This document shows, one piece after another, positions 34,131 to 42,900 of a stretch of DNA of 64,000 nucleotides (position 1 is its first letter; each line of letters opens with the position of its first letter). Source of the DNA: Saccharopolyspora hordei (GTDB lineage: Bacteria; Actinomycetota; Actinomycetes; Mycobacteriales; Pseudonocardiaceae); contig NZ_JACCFJ010000001.1 of the NCBI RefSeq assembly GCF_013410345.1, forward strand, positions 434,001 through 498,000. The letters run 5' to 3'. A model generated the notes under the pieces. It saw only the letters and a program-made list of their open reading frames with translations, ran no database searches and was not told the DNA's origin. The position numbers and the translations under genes are program-made.

Positions 34131-35183
34131 TCAGGCCACGAGGGTCTCGGCGATCTCGTAGGTGTTGAGCGCCGCGCCCTTGCGGAGGTTGTCCCCGCAG
34201 ACGAAGAAGTCCAGCGTGTTCGGGAAGTCCAGCGCCTGGCGGACGCGACCCACGTAGGTCGGGTCCTCGCCGACCACGGCGGCCGGCGTCGGGAACACGC
34301 CGTTGTCGTGGTCGTCCTGCAGCACGATCGTCGGCTGGGCCTCGAACACCCGGTGCGCCTGCGCCACGGACACCTCGCGCTCGAAGGTGGCGTGCACCGC
34401 CAGCGAGTGCGTGGTGACCACCGGCACCCGGACGCAGGTCGCGGAGACCTTGAGGTCCGGGATGCCCAGGATCTTGCGGGACTCGTTGCGGACCTTGAGC
34501 TCCTCGGAGGTCCAGCCGTCGTCCTTGCGCGACCCGGCCCACGGCACCACGTTGAGCGCCAGCGGGGCCTTGAACGGCGTCTCCGCGGGCAGCCCGGCCG
34601 CGGCCAGCGCCTCGGCGACGTCACCGGACCGCGCCCCGACGCCCTTGCCCGCCACCGCCGCGATCTCCGCGTGCAGCCGGTCGATGCCCTCCTGACCAGC
34701 ACCGGAGGCGGCCTGGTAGGAGGAGACGACCAGCTCGCGCAGGCCGAACTCGCGGTGCAGCGCGCCCAGCGCCGCCATCATCGACAGCGTGGTGCAGTTC
34801 GGGTTGGCGATGATGCCCTTCGGGCGCTCGTGCACCTTCTCGGCGTTGACCTCGGGCACCACCAGCGGCACGTCCGGGTCCATCCGGAACGCGCCGGAGT
34901 TGTCCACCGCGATGGCGCCGCGCTCGGCGGCCACCGGGGCCCACTGCGCCGAGACCTCGTCCGGCACGTCGAACAGCGCGATGTCCACGCCGTCGAAGGC
35001 CTCCGGCGCGAGCTCCACGACGGTGCGCTCCTCACCGCGCACGGTGATCTTCTTGCCCGCCGAGCGCGCGGACGCGATGAGCCGGACCTCGCCCCACGGC
35101 ACCGACTCGCGCTTGTTGATGATGTCGATCATCACGGTGCCGACCGCGCCGGTCGCACCCACGATCGCCAGCGTCGGCGCCAT
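34131..35183 (-). CDS. asd: aspartate-semialdehyde dehydrogenase
   Basis: 350 aa from ATG 35183, which shares one base with the lysC stop (TGATG). The Rossmann motif is [12 protein letters not shown], the active-site cysteine is in NPNCTT (about 128), and [11 protein letters not shown] and the substrate-binding [15 protein letters not shown] region are present. It reduces aspartyl phosphate to the semialdehyde, feeding lysine/diaminopimelate, threonine and methionine synthesis. It forms an operon with lysC, as in mycobacteria and corynebacteria. Confidence 0.97.
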   Translation of the reverse strand: MAPTLAIVGATGAVGTVMIDIINKRESVPWGEVRLIASARSAGKKITVRGEERTVVELAPEAFDGVDIALFDVPDEVSAQWAPVAAERGAIAVDNSGAFRMDPDVPLVVPEVNAEKVHERPKGIIANPNCTTLSMMAALGALHREFGLRELVVSSYQAASGAGQEGIDRLHAEIAAVAGKGVGARSGDVAEALAAAGLPAETPFKAPLALNVVPWAGSRKDDGWTSEELKVRNESRKILGIPDLKVSATCVRVPVVTTHSLAVHATFEREVSVAQAHRVFEAQPTIVLQDDHDNGVFPTPAAVVGEDPTYVGRVRQALDFPNTLDFFVCGDNLRKGAALNTYEIAETLVA

Positions 35184-36448
35184 CAACGACCACTCCCCGC
35201 GTACACGACGGCTTCCTCGTCACCACCGAGCTCGAACGCCTCGTGCAGGGCACGCACCGCGTCGTCGAGCTGGGTGTCGCGGATCAGCACCGAGATCCGG
35301 ATCTCCGAGGTGTTGATGATGTCGATGTTCACCCCGGCGTTGGACAGCGCCTCGCAGAAGGTCGCGGTGACGCCCGGGTGCGAGCGCATCCCGGCGCCGA
35401 CCAGCGAGACCTTGCCCACCTGGTCGTCGTAGACGACCTCCTCGAAGCCGACCTCGTCCTTGATCTTCTCCAGCTCGGCGACGGCCACCGCGCCGTTGCT
35501 GCGGGCCACCGTGAAGGTGATGTCGGTGCGCCCGGACGAGGTGCTGGAGACGTTCTGCAGCACCATGTCGATGTCGATCTCGGCGTCGGCGACCACGCGG
35601 AAGATCCGCCCCGCGACGCCTCGGTTGTCGGGCACACCGCGCACGGTGACCTTCGCCTCCGACCGGTCGTGCGAGACGCCGGTGATCATGGCCTGTTCCA
35701 CGGAAAGATCCTCCACTGAGCCGGACACGGTCGTACCGGGCTTGGGCGAGTAGGACGAGCGGACGTGCAGCGGCACGCCGTAGCGGCGGGCGTACTCCAC
35801 CGCGCGCAGGTGCAGCACCTTCGCGCCGGTGGCCGCCATCTCCAGCATCTCCTCGTAGGTGATGCGCTCGAGGTGCTTGGCGTTGGGCACGATGCGCGGG
35901 TCCGCGGTGTAGACACCGTCGACGTCGGTGTAGATCTCGCACACGTCGGCGTTCATGGCCGCCGCCACCGCGACCGCGGTGGTGTCCGACCCGCCGCGGC
36001 CGAGCGTGGTGATGTCCTTGGTGTCCTGCGAGACGCCTTGGAAGCCCGCGACCAGCACCACCTGGCCCTGGTCCAGCGCCTCCTGCACGCGTCCCGGCGT
36101 GACGTCGATGATCCGGGCGTTCTGGTGCGCCGAGGTGGTGATCACCCCGGCCTGCGACCCGGAGAACGAGCGGGCTTCCGCGCCGAGCGACTCGATGGCC
36201 ATCGCGACCAGCGCGTTGGAGATGCGCTCCCCGGCGGTCAGCAGCATGTCGAGTTCGCGCTCCGGCGGAGCCGGGTTGACCTGTTTGGCGAGGTCGAGCA
36301 GCTCGTCAGTGGTGTCTCCCATCGCGGAGCACACGACCACGACGTCGTTGCCCGCTTTGCGGGTCTCGACGATGCGTTCGGCGACGCGTTTGATGCGATC
36401 AGCACTCTCGAGCGAGGAACCGCCGTACTTCTGGACGACGAGCGCCAC
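35183..36448 (-). CDS. lysC: aspartokinase, alpha subunit (with in-frame beta subunit)
   Basis: 421 aa from GTG 36448, chosen because AGGAGG lies ten bases upstream; an in-frame TTG at 36457 would be too close to it. The kinase domain has KYGGSS near 8, [16 protein letters not shown] and the [12 protein letters not shown] loop. Two ACT domains follow (about 260-421) with the feedback-inhibition region. The length equals the alpha subunit of Corynebacterium LysC. An internal GTG at 35701 with its own GGAGG would give a 172-aa beta subunit made only of ACT domains. It catalyses the first step of the aspartate pathway. Confidence 0.97.
   Translation of the reverse strand: MALVVQKYGGSSLESADRIKRVAERIVETRKAGNDVVVVCSAMGDTTDELLDLAKQVNPAPPERELDMLLTAGERISNALVAMAIESLGAEARSFSGSQAGVITTSAHQNARIIDVTPGRVQEALDQGQVVLVAGFQGVSQDTKDITTLGRGGSDTTAVAVAAAMNADVCEIYTDVDGVYTADPRIVPNAKHLERITYEEMLEMAATGAKVLHLRAVEYARRYGVPLHVRSSYSPKPGTTVSGSVEDLSVEQAMITGVSHDRSEAKVTVRGVPDNRGVAGRIFRVVADAEIDIDMVLQNVSSTSSGRTDITFTVARSNGAVAVAELEKIKDEVGFEEVVYDDQVGKVSLVGAGMRSHPGVTATFCEALSNAGVNIDIINTSEIRISVLIRDTQLDDAVRALHEAFELGGDEEAVVYAGSGR
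35699..35714 (-). promoter_or_regulatory. internal ribosome-binding site and GTG start for the lysC beta subunit
   Basis: On the minus strand GGAGG (35714-35710), eight bases, then GTG (35701) begins [20 protein letters not shown], which aligns with MEEAVLTGVATDKSEAKVTV at the start of corynebacterial LysC beta. The product would be 172 aa (35183-35701), in frame with lysC. Confidence 0.7.
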
Positions 36449-36720
36449 GTGAAACAAACCTCCTCGGCCGTCGCGGTCGTCCCGGGCACGGGTTGTACCC
36501 GCACTGACACCGGTGACGAAGAGCGCCGACGCCCCGTTGGTGCGCCGGGCCGCCCCATCGACCGAGCAGTCGGCAGCGTCGGCCGTGTACCGGCCGAAAC
36601 GGCCTCTACCAGGTCGCTCCGCTGCCGGAACAGCCTACCGAACCGATCCCGCTCGACCCCAGTCCAGGCGACCGCCACTACGCTGTGGACCTCGATTGTC
36701 GACAAGCGCGGAGGACTGGG
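36449..36720. promoter_or_regulatory. divergent control region of lysC and the mannosyltransferase gene
   Basis: For lysC, TAGGCT (36637-36632, minus strand) is a plausible -10, implying a roughly 180-nt leader. I see no lysine riboswitch core and no lysine- or threonine-rich leader peptide in it. For the plus-strand gene, TACGCT (36679-36684) would start transcription near 36692, with GGAGG at 36710-36714 before the TTG start. Confidence 0.45.
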
Positions 36721-37950
36721 TTGCCCGCCACTCCAGGTGCGATCGAGCCGCCCCGGGGCAGTTCTGGACACAGCCCCGCTACGCAGCGGAAACACACCGA
36801 GCCTCGAACCCCGGGTCGATCGCTGGACGACTCGCCGCAGCAGCGCCGGCTCGTCACCGCGGCCGCACCGGCTGTGGTTTACCTCGCAATCCGGGCGGTC
36901 GGCCTGTTGGTGCTGGTCTGGCTGTCGGCGGCCAACGACGAGTCGATCGTGGACAACCTGACCGCGTGGGACGGGCAGTGGTACCTCGAGATCGCCCAGC
37001 ACGGTTACGGCGGCGTGGACCCGAACATGGTCGACGGGTTCGGCAACCGCTACCCGGAGACGCCGCTGGCGTTCTTCCCCGGTTACCCGTTCCTGGTGGT
37101 GGCGTTCTCGCTCCTCCCGGGGTTCAGCCCCACGGGTGGCGCGATCACCGCGAGCCTGGCGTGCGGGGTGGCCGCCGCCTACGGGCTGGCGCGGCTGGGG
37201 CGCCGGATCGGCGGGTCCGAGGGGGTCGGGCTGCTGCTGGTGGCGCTGTTCGCGGCGGCGCCGATGTCGGTGGTGCTGTCCATGGCCTACTCGGAGGCGC
37301 TGTTCTGCGCGCTGGCGATCTGGGCGCTGATCGGGATCCTCGAGCGGAACTGGCTGCTCGCCGGGCTGTGCTGCGCCGCCGCGGGCCTGGTGCGGCCGAC
37401 CGCCGCTGCCCTGGTCGGGGTGGTCGGGCTCGCCGCGGTGGTGGCCGTCGTGCAGCGCAAGGACACCTGGCGGCCGTGGCTGGCGCTGCTGCTCGCGCCG
37501 AGCGGGATGCTGCTCTACATCGGGTGGGTCGGGGTGCAGACCGGCAGCCCGACCGGGTACTTCGCGCTGCAGCAGCGCGGGTGGTCCTCGCACTTCGACG
37601 GCGGGGTCGCCACCGGGCAGTTCGTGCTGGAGTCGCTGACCACCGAGGCGTCGGTGTTCGAGACCTTCACCACGTGGGTCGTGGTGGCCGCGGTGGTGCT
37701 GTTCGTCATCAGCCTGTGGCACCGGCTGCCGTGGCCGCTGCTGGTGTTCGCCGCCGCGGTGCTGGTGCTCGACCTGGGGTCGGACGGGCTGATGTACTCC
37801 AAGGTGCGCCTGATGCTCCCGGCGTTCCCGGTGGCCATCGGGCTGGCCCGGCGCCGGACGACCACCGCGGTGGCGACGGCGGTGCTGCTGGTGTTCTTCG
37901 GCTCGTGGTTCGGCGCCTACTCGCTCACCGCGTGGCAGTACGCGATCTGA
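36721..37950 (+). CDS. polytopic mannosyltransferase, PIG-V-like
   Basis: 409 aa from TTG 36721, chosen for GGAGG six bases upstream; a GTG at 36685 overlaps the promoter. After a Pro-rich cytosolic N-terminus (~45 aa) there are eight or more hydrophobic helices. NLTAWDGQWYLEIAQHGYGG (about 83-102) is the first-loop motif with the catalytic aspartate of GT-C mannosyltransferases, and PETPLAFFPGYPFLVVAF is the family follow-up. It would use a polyprenyl-phospho-mannose donor at the outer face of the membrane. The acceptor is unknown. Confidence 0.82.
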   Translation: MPATPGAIEPPRGSSGHSPATQRKHTEPRTPGRSLDDSPQQRRLVTAAAPAVVYLAIRAVGLLVLVWLSAANDESIVDNLTAWDGQWYLEIAQHGYGGVDPNMVDGFGNRYPETPLAFFPGYPFLVVAFSLLPGFSPTGGAITASLACGVAAAYGLARLGRRIGGSEGVGLLLVALFAAAPMSVVLSMAYSEALFCALAIWALIGILERNWLLAGLCCAAAGLVRPTAAALVGVVGLAAVVAVVQRKDTWRPWLALLLAPSGMLLYIGWVGVQTGSPTGYFALQQRGWSSHFDGGVATGQFVLESLTTEASVFETFTTWVVVAAVVLFVISLWHRLPWPLLVFAAAVLVLDLGSDGLMYSKVRLMLPAFPVAIGLARRRTTTAVATAVLLVFFGSWFGAYSLTAWQYAI

Positions 37951-38010
37951 CCGTTGGACAGCGGCGGGTGAGCGGGACAGACTCGCGGACGACGACCTGG
38001 GAGGTGCCCC

Positions 38011-38634
38011 GTGACCGCTGAGGACCGCACGCTCGAGGTCCCCCCGAGCAAGCCCGCGCAGACGTCCGTGCCGGTGCACCCGCTGCTGGCCGAGCGGTGG
38101 AGCCCGCGCGCCCTCGACCCGGAGACGACGGTGACCGACGAGCAGTTCACCGCGTTGTTCGAGGCCGCCCGGTGGGCTCCGTCGTGGGGCAACACCCAAC
38201 CGGCGCGCTACATCGCCGCACGGCGCGGGGAGCCGACCTTCGACCGCATCCACGGCACGCTCTCGCGCGGCAACAAGGGCTGGACCAGCAGCGCCGCCGC
38301 GCTGGCGATCGGTGTGACACGCGTGGTCGACGAGGACGGTGAGCCGATGCCCTACGGCGAGTACGGCCTGGCGCTGGCGACGGAGAACCTGGTGCTGCAG
38401 GCCGTGGCCGAGGGGCTGTGCGCGCACCAGATGGCCGGCTTCGACCGGGACGCGGCGCGCGCCGAGTTCGGCATCCCGGCCGAGTTCGAGCCGATGGTCG
38501 CGATCGCGGTCGGCGGCCTGGGCTCGTTGGCGGGCATGCCCGAGCGGCTGCAGGAGAAGGAGCTCCGGCCGCGCACCCGCCTCCCCCTGTCCGAGCTGGT
38601 CTTCACCGACTCCTGGGGCACGCCGCGCTTCTGA
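38011..38634 (+). CDS. nitroreductase family protein
   Basis: 207 aa from GTG 38011, with GGGAGG upstream. RWSPRALDPETTVTDEQFTALFEAARWAPSWGNTQPAR is the classic FMN-binding N-terminal motif (RRSxRxF... ARWAPSxxNxQPW). NLVLQAVAEGLCAHQMAGFD and the late basic residues complete the dimer flavin site. NAD(P)H-dependent, FMN-containing and cytosolic. Physiological substrate unknown. Confidence 0.9.
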   Translation: MTAEDRTLEVPPSKPAQTSVPVHPLLAERWSPRALDPETTVTDEQFTALFEAARWAPSWGNTQPARYIAARRGEPTFDRIHGTLSRGNKGWTSSAAALAIGVTRVVDEDGEPMPYGEYGLALATENLVLQAVAEGLCAHQMAGFDRDAARAEFGIPAEFEPMVAIAVGGLGSLAGMPERLQEKELRPRTRLPLSELVFTDSWGTPRF

Positions 38635-38713
38635 TCGCGCCCCAGCCGGCGGTCGCGGGCCGCGGCGAGGCTGCCGGTGCGCCGCGCTGGACCGGCCGGA
38701 GCGCCTCGCCACT

Positions 38714-38968
38714 TCACCGTCCACTTCGGACTGAACGGGTGGTCCGCCGCAGCGCGAGGAAGCCGCCGACCCCGGGGACCACGGCGAGCCACCGGGCGCT
38801 CGGCGGGGCCGGGACGAGGAACGTCGCCGCGATGACGACCAGGTAGGCGGTGCCGTGCACCGGCCCCAGCAGGGCCGAGACCTCGTCCACGTGCACCGTG
38901 ACCAGGTTGAGCAGCAGGAGCGCGAGGGTCGCGGTCTCGGCCGCGGCGGAGATCTGGAGCGTGCGCAC
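38714..38968 (-). CDS. small integral membrane protein (DUF3817-like)
   Basis: 84 aa with two or three hydrophobic segments (ETATLALLLLNLVTVHVDEV, VHGTAYLVVIAATFLV). GPVHGTAYL resembles the conserved GxxHGxxF/Yxxx of DUF3817. Its GTG start directly follows the stop of the upstream membrane protein (TGA then GTG), so the two are coupled. Function unknown. Confidence 0.7.
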   Translation of the reverse strand: MRTLQISAAAETATLALLLLNLVTVHVDEVSALLGPVHGTAYLVVIAATFLVPAPPSARWLAVVPGVGGFLALRRTTRSVRSGR

Positions 38969-39406
38969 TCAGGCCCCCGTGGTCGAGCCGGGGCGGACGA
39001 CCATCAGGACCACGACCACGGCCCAGAGGACGTTGAACAGCCCGGTGGTCATGGCCAGTCGCCCCACCAGGCCGGCCGCCTCGCGCGGCGCGTCGAGCAG
39101 GCGGCGTTGCGCGGGCAGGACCACCAGCGCGAGCACGGCCGCCGCGGCGGCGGTGAGCACGATCGAGGCGAGCAGCCAGGCGTCGGCCAGCACCCCGAGC
39201 TGCGCACCGGTGGCGACCCCGAAGACCGGGACCGCGAGCCCGAACACGGCGTAACCGCGGCAGATCCGGTGCAGCAGCGCGGCGACCGCGGCCGAGCGGT
39301 CGTCGGTCCGCCCGCCGAAGCGGGGGAACACCGAGGCGGCGACGGCGATCGGCCCGACCGCCAGGATCGCCGCGAGGACGTGCAACGACAGCAGCACCTT
39401 GGTCAC
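38969..39406 (-). CDS. four-helix membrane protein, DUF2269-like
   Basis: 145 aa from GTG 39406 (AGGAG six bases upstream). VTKVLLSLHVLAAILAVGPIAVAASVFPRFG opens the first helix, and three more hydrophobic helices follow. The LHVLAAILxxGP pattern with an early histidine recalls DUF2269/CopD-like proteins. It is divergent from a PadR regulator, which may repress it. Function unknown. Confidence 0.65.
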   Translation of the reverse strand: MTKVLLSLHVLAAILAVGPIAVAASVFPRFGGRTDDRSAAVAALLHRICRGYAVFGLAVPVFGVATGAQLGVLADAWLLASIVLTAAAAAVLALVVLPAQRRLLDAPREAAGLVGRLAMTTGLFNVLWAVVVVLMVVRPGSTTGA

Positions 39407-39478
39407 GGACGGCTCCTCTCCCAATGCGTTGGCAGACAACATATACGGCCGAGCCGCCGATGTGTAGGCTGTCGACTC
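39407..39478. promoter_or_regulatory. divergent promoters and candidate PadR operator
   Basis: TAGGCT (39465-39470) lies eight bases before the PadR ATG (39479). On the other strand GTATATG serves as a -10 for the membrane gene. ACATATACGG and CCGATGTGTA form an imperfect inverted repeat with an 8-base centre, the spacing of PadR sites (ATGT-N8-ACAT type). Confidence 0.5.
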
Positions 39479-39808
39479 ATGAGGGATGGTGCGGTGCGCG
39501 GGCACCTGGACGGGCTGCTGCTCTCGGTGCTCGAACCCGGACCGCTGCACGGGTACGCGATCATCACCGCCGTCCAGCGCCGCAGCGGCGGTGCGCTGAC
39601 GCTGCGCACGGGCACGATCTACCCGGCGCTGAACCGGTTGGAGCGCCTCGGTCTCCTGCGCAGCAGCTGGGAGTCCACCGGCGAGCGGCGGCGGCGCTGC
39701 TACGAGCTCACCGACCCCGGTCGCCGCTTCCTGGCCTCCGAGCGCAGCGCGTGGCGCGAGTTCGCCACCGTGATCGGCTCGGTGCTCGACCCCGGGGGCG
39801 CCACGTGA
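39479..39808 (+). CDS. PadR-family transcriptional regulator
   Basis: 109 aa from ATG 39479. The winged helix-turn-helix is LLLSVLEPGPLHGYAIITAVQRRSGGALTLRTGTIYPALNRLERLGLL (about 13-60), with the wing TGERRRRCYELTDPGRRFL. No RBS is present and the -10 is eight bases away, so the transcript is probably leaderless. It overlaps the next gene by GTGA, the usual pairing of PadR with a HAAS/permease-prefix membrane protein. Confidence 0.9.
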   Translation: MRDGAVRGHLDGLLLSVLEPGPLHGYAIITAVQRRSGGALTLRTGTIYPALNRLERLGLLRSSWESTGERRRRCYELTDPGRRFLASERSAWREFATVIGSVLDPGGAT

Positions 39809-40431
39809 GCGATCCCGTCGAGCACTACGTGGCCGAGCTGGCGGCAGCGCTGCGCGGACCGGCGCGGGCCAAGTCGCGGATGCTCGACGAGATCCGCGAC
39901 GGGCTCACCGAGACCATCGCGGCCCACTCCGACCACGGCGTGCCGCACGACCACGCCGTCGCGCGCGCGCTGCGCGAGTTCGGCACCGTCGACGAGCTCG
40001 TGCCGAGCTGCCAGCAGGAACTGACCGTCGCCCAGACCCGGCACGCCGCGGCCACGCTCGTCGGCGTGGTCGGTTCCCTCCTCGCCTGCGGGCACGTGGC
40101 CTGGACGGTCGGCGGCTGGCAGCTCCCGGCCGCGGCGCAGCTCCTGGTGGGCATCGCGGCGCTGGCGGCCACGCTCGCCGCGGCGGCGCTCGCCGCCACC
40201 GGGGTGCTCACCCGCTGGGTCCCGGCTCCGCCCGGCCTGCCGACCCTGGTCGGCTGGGCGAGCAGCACGGCCAGCGTGGCGATGCCGTGCACCGCGATCG
40301 CGCTGTCGACGACCTCGCCGCTGGACACCACGTGGCCGTCGACCGGGCTCACCGCCGCGGTCGCGGTGGCGGCGCACGTGGTCCTGGCGGCCTCGGCCCG
40401 CACCTGCCGGGAGTGCGCCCGGCTCGGCTGA
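39805..40431 (+). CDS. HAAS/permease-prefix domain membrane protein
   Basis: 208 aa from GTG 39805. The N-terminal ~75 residues (YVAELAAALRGPARAKSRMLDEIRDGLTE, AVARALREFGTVDELV) form the helical domain that interacts with PadR proteins. Four hydrophobic segments follow. It is probably a membrane partner or effector of the PadR regulator. No adjacent ABC transporter is present. Confidence 0.75.
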   Translation: MSDPVEHYVAELAAALRGPARAKSRMLDEIRDGLTETIAAHSDHGVPHDHAVARALREFGTVDELVPSCQQELTVAQTRHAAATLVGVVGSLLACGHVAWTVGGWQLPAAAQLLVGIAALAATLAAAALAATGVLTRWVPAPPGLPTLVGWASSTASVAMPCTAIALSTTSPLDTTWPSTGLTAAVAVAAHVVLAASARTCRECARLG

Positions 40432-40519
40432 CCCCGCGTTGTCGTACCGGGGGGCCACACTGCGCTCGCCTCGTCAACCGCACCGTGCAGGTGCCCGACC
40501 CGGCGGGAGATCCGACCGC

Positions 40520-41611
40520 ATGACCGTCCTGGACGCCCGGACGCTGAACCGCGCGACGCTGGCCCGGCAACTGCTGCTCGACCGCTCCGACACGACGGTG
40601 CCCGACGCCGTCGCGCACCTGTGCGGTGTGCAGGCGCAGGAACCGCAGGAACCGTTCGTCGGGCTCTGGTCGCGGTTGCGCGCGTTCGACCCGGCGTCGC
40701 TGTCGGACCTGCTGGTGCAGCGGCGCGTGGTGCGCACGCACCTGATGCGCCGCACCGTGCACCTCGTCACCGCGGACGACGCCCTGGCCTGGCGGTCGCG
40801 CCACGACGCCATGCTGCTGCAACGGGTCCTCGGGGTGTACCGCGACGAGCTCGCCGGGGTGGACCTGGAGGAGCTCGCCGCTGCGGGGCGCGCCGCCCTG
40901 GCCGACGGCGAGCCCCGGCCCCTGGCCGAGATCGCGCGGGAGTGCGCCGACCGCTGGCCGGGACCGAGGCCGCGGGCACTGGGCGAGGCCCTGCTCGCGC
41001 TCGTCCCGCTGGTGCAGGTGCCGCCGCGCGGCCTGTGGCGGAGGAAGGCGGGCGTGCGCACCGCCCTGCTCTCGACCTGGCTGGGACGCGACGTCGACCC
41101 GCTGCCCGAGGACGGCACCGACCCGGTCGGGCGAGCGCTGGTGCGGCGCTACCTCGCCGCGTTCGGACCCGCGACGTCGACCGACCTGCGCACCTGGTGC
41201 GGCCTGGCCGGGCTGCCGCGCGCGGTGGCGGCCGTCCGCGAGGAGCTGGTCTCGTTCCGCGACGAGCGGGGGCGCGAGCTGCTGGACCTCCCCGACGCAC
41301 CGCGCCCCGACCCCGACGTCACCGCACCGGTGCGCTTCCTGCCCGCGTTCGACAACGCGCTCCTCGGCTACCACGACCGCAGCCGGATCGTCGACGACGA
41401 CCACCGCGGCCTGTCCGTGGCCGGCGAGCGCGTCGTCCTGGTCGACGGCCGCGTCGCCGCCACCTGGACCGTCGCGGACGGCACCGTGCAGGTGACACCG
41501 CTGCGGCGCTTCTCCCGCGATGAGCGCGACGAGGTCGCGGAGGAGGGCCGACAGCTCGCGAAGTTCCTGTCCGACGGCGACAGCGACCGCGTCAGCACCA
41601 CCGCGGAGTGA
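40520..41611 (+). CDS. winged-helix DNA glycosylase, AlkZ/HTH_42 family
   Basis: 363 aa from ATG 40520, with GGGAG upstream. LNRATLARQLLLDR opens the family domain, and LCGVQAQEPQEPFVGLWSRL holds the QxQ catalytic motif (QAQ, near residue 39) known from AlkZ and related glycosylases that open modified bases or interstrand cross-links. RTHLMRRTVHLVTADD and FLPAFDNALLGYHDR are conserved in the family. Some members sit in antibiotic clusters as self-resistance genes, others are housekeeping. No biosynthetic cluster is visible here. Confidence 0.85.
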   Translation: MTVLDARTLNRATLARQLLLDRSDTTVPDAVAHLCGVQAQEPQEPFVGLWSRLRAFDPASLSDLLVQRRVVRTHLMRRTVHLVTADDALAWRSRHDAMLLQRVLGVYRDELAGVDLEELAAAGRAALADGEPRPLAEIARECADRWPGPRPRALGEALLALVPLVQVPPRGLWRRKAGVRTALLSTWLGRDVDPLPEDGTDPVGRALVRRYLAAFGPATSTDLRTWCGLAGLPRAVAAVREELVSFRDERGRELLDLPDAPRPDPDVTAPVRFLPAFDNALLGYHDRSRIVDDDHRGLSVAGERVVLVDGRVAATWTVADGTVQVTPLRRFSRDERDEVAEEGRQLAKFLSDGDSDRVSTTAE

Positions 41612-41623
41612 GACCCCGGCGGT

Positions 41624-41697
41624 CTCGCGGCCCGGGGGGGTGCCGTTCCGCCTAGCTCGCGGCCCAGGGGGTTGCCGTTCCGCCTGGAACGGCAGCA
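41624..41697. repeat. 32-bp direct repeat ending in a hairpin
   Basis: Two copies start at 41624 and 41656 (CTCGCGGCCC...TGCCGTTCCGCCT). The second copy runs into TGCCGTTCC-GCCT-GGAACGGCA, a 9-bp hairpin that could terminate the glycosylase gene. Confidence 0.6.
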
Positions 41698-41919
41698 CCG
41701 GACACGCGGCAGCCTCGCCCCACTTGTGCGGGGCCACCGCCGAACGATCTGTCCGAACAGGACTCCCGCGTTCGCGAACCCCACCACGGGCACCGTCCGG
41801 CCCCACCACGCCACAGTGGACTGCCCCCGCGGAACGGGAAGCCGCCCCGTCGGCGTCCACCCCGGTCCACCGCCCACGCACCACTCCACCCACCTCGATC
41901 CGCACGAACCCCCACGAAG

Positions 41920-41997
41920 ACCGCGCGGCCTCCCACCGAAAACCGCGCGACCTCCCACCGAAAACCGCGCGACCTCCCGACTGAACTCGCGCGGTCC
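41920..41997. repeat. 22-bp tandem repeat, about 3.5 copies
   Basis: Units start at 41920, 41942 and 41964 (ACCGCGCGRCCTCCCACCGA), then a half unit CTCGCGCGGTCC ends the block. ACCGCGCG can pair with CGCGCGGT of the last unit. Confidence 0.65.
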
Positions 41998-42008
41998 TCT
42001 GTCCGCGA

Positions 42009-42545
42009 GCGCGCGACGCGTGAGCCCGGCACCACACAGGTCGTGAGTGCTCAAACCGGCCAGAGACGGCCTACCCACTCACGACCCCCAGCACCACCGA
42101 AGCGCGCACACGTAAGCCCGGTGCCACACAGGTCGTGAGCGCTGAAACCGGCCAGAGACGGCCTACCCACTCACGCCCCCAACACCACCGAAGCGCGCAC
42201 ACGTAAGCCCGATGCCACGCGGGTCGTGAGCGCTGAAACCGGCCAGAGACGGCCTACCCACTCACGACCCTCAGCACCACCGAAGCGCGCACACGTAAGC
42301 CCGATGCCACGCGGGTCGTGAGCGCTGAAACCGGCCAGAGACGGCCTACCCACTCACGACCCTCAGCACCACCGAAGCGCGCACACGTAAGCCCGATGCC
42401 ACGCGGGTCGTGAGCGCTCAAGCCGGTCAGAGGCGGCCTACCCACTCACGACCCTCAGCACCACCGAAGCGCGCACACGTAAGCCCGATGCCACGTGGGT
42501 CGTGAGTGCTCAAGCCGGTTGGAGGCGGCCTACGCACTCACGACC
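42009..42545. repeat. 92-bp tandem repeat array, six hairpin-bearing units
   Basis: A partial unit from 42009 is followed by units whose hairpin starts at 42039, 42131, 42222, 42314, 42406 and 42498 (spacing 91-92). Each opens with GGTCGTGAGYGC, carries an inner CCGG...-type stem, and closes with ACTCACGACC (GCC in unit 2). The spacer to the next unit reads CAGCACCACCGAAGCGCGCA and onward. It is the same 48-nt palindrome as at 7693 and 44271, here amplified in tandem. The sixth unit overlaps the stop codon of the MazG-like gene. Confidence 0.9.
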
Positions 42546-42900
42546 TCGGGAATCGCGGCTGCCACTTGTCCTCGATCGCCCGCTCGACGTCGGCGTCGGG
42601 GGACCGGGCGAGGAGCAGCGCGTGGCAGACCACGTCAGCTGGCTCGGTGCGGAAGTCCTCCTCCAGGTCCTCGGCGCTCGTGCCCTCGTCCCGGGCCCGC
42701 CCCGTCCGCACCAGGAACGCCTGCGTCAGCTCACCGACCTCTTCGTGCCGCTCCACCAGGAACCACGCGCCTCCACCGGGCAACCACGCGCCGTCCCGCC
42801 CGAACCCGAGCCTGGGCGTGCAGCGCGCCGACACCACCTCGAGCTCCTCGGCCAACTCCCCCAGACGCACGCCGGCACGCCGACCACGTCCCCCCGACAC
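42538..42900 (-). CDS. MazG-like nucleotide pyrophosphohydrolase family protein
   Basis: 120 aa, GTG start at 42900; the start is uncertain because no clear RBS is seen. EEVGELTQAFLVRTGRARDEGTSAEDLEEDF and EPADVVCHALLLARSPDADVERAIEDKW match the ExxE-x(n)-ExxD metal-binding pattern of MazG-type proteins, with EExGE at about 53-57 and ExxD at about 86-89. It would hydrolyse non-canonical NTPs. Its last Ser codon and TGA are provided by the arm of the palindromic element at 42498-42545. Confidence 0.7.
   Translation of the reverse strand: MSGGRGRRAGVRLGELAEELEVVSARCTPRLGFGRDGAWLPGGGAWFLVERHEEVGELTQAFLVRTGRARDEGTSAEDLEEDFRTEPADVVCHALLLARSPDADVERAIEDKWQPRFPRS

Noticed and set aside
36449-36637. 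Lysine riboswitch in the lysC leader
   Set aside because: The leader has GC-rich hairpins but no recognisable conserved lysine-riboswitch core and no lysine leader peptide.
42171-42445. Short minus-strand ORFs encoding near-identical peptides
   Set aside because: They are translations of the 92-bp tandem repeat, without start signals.
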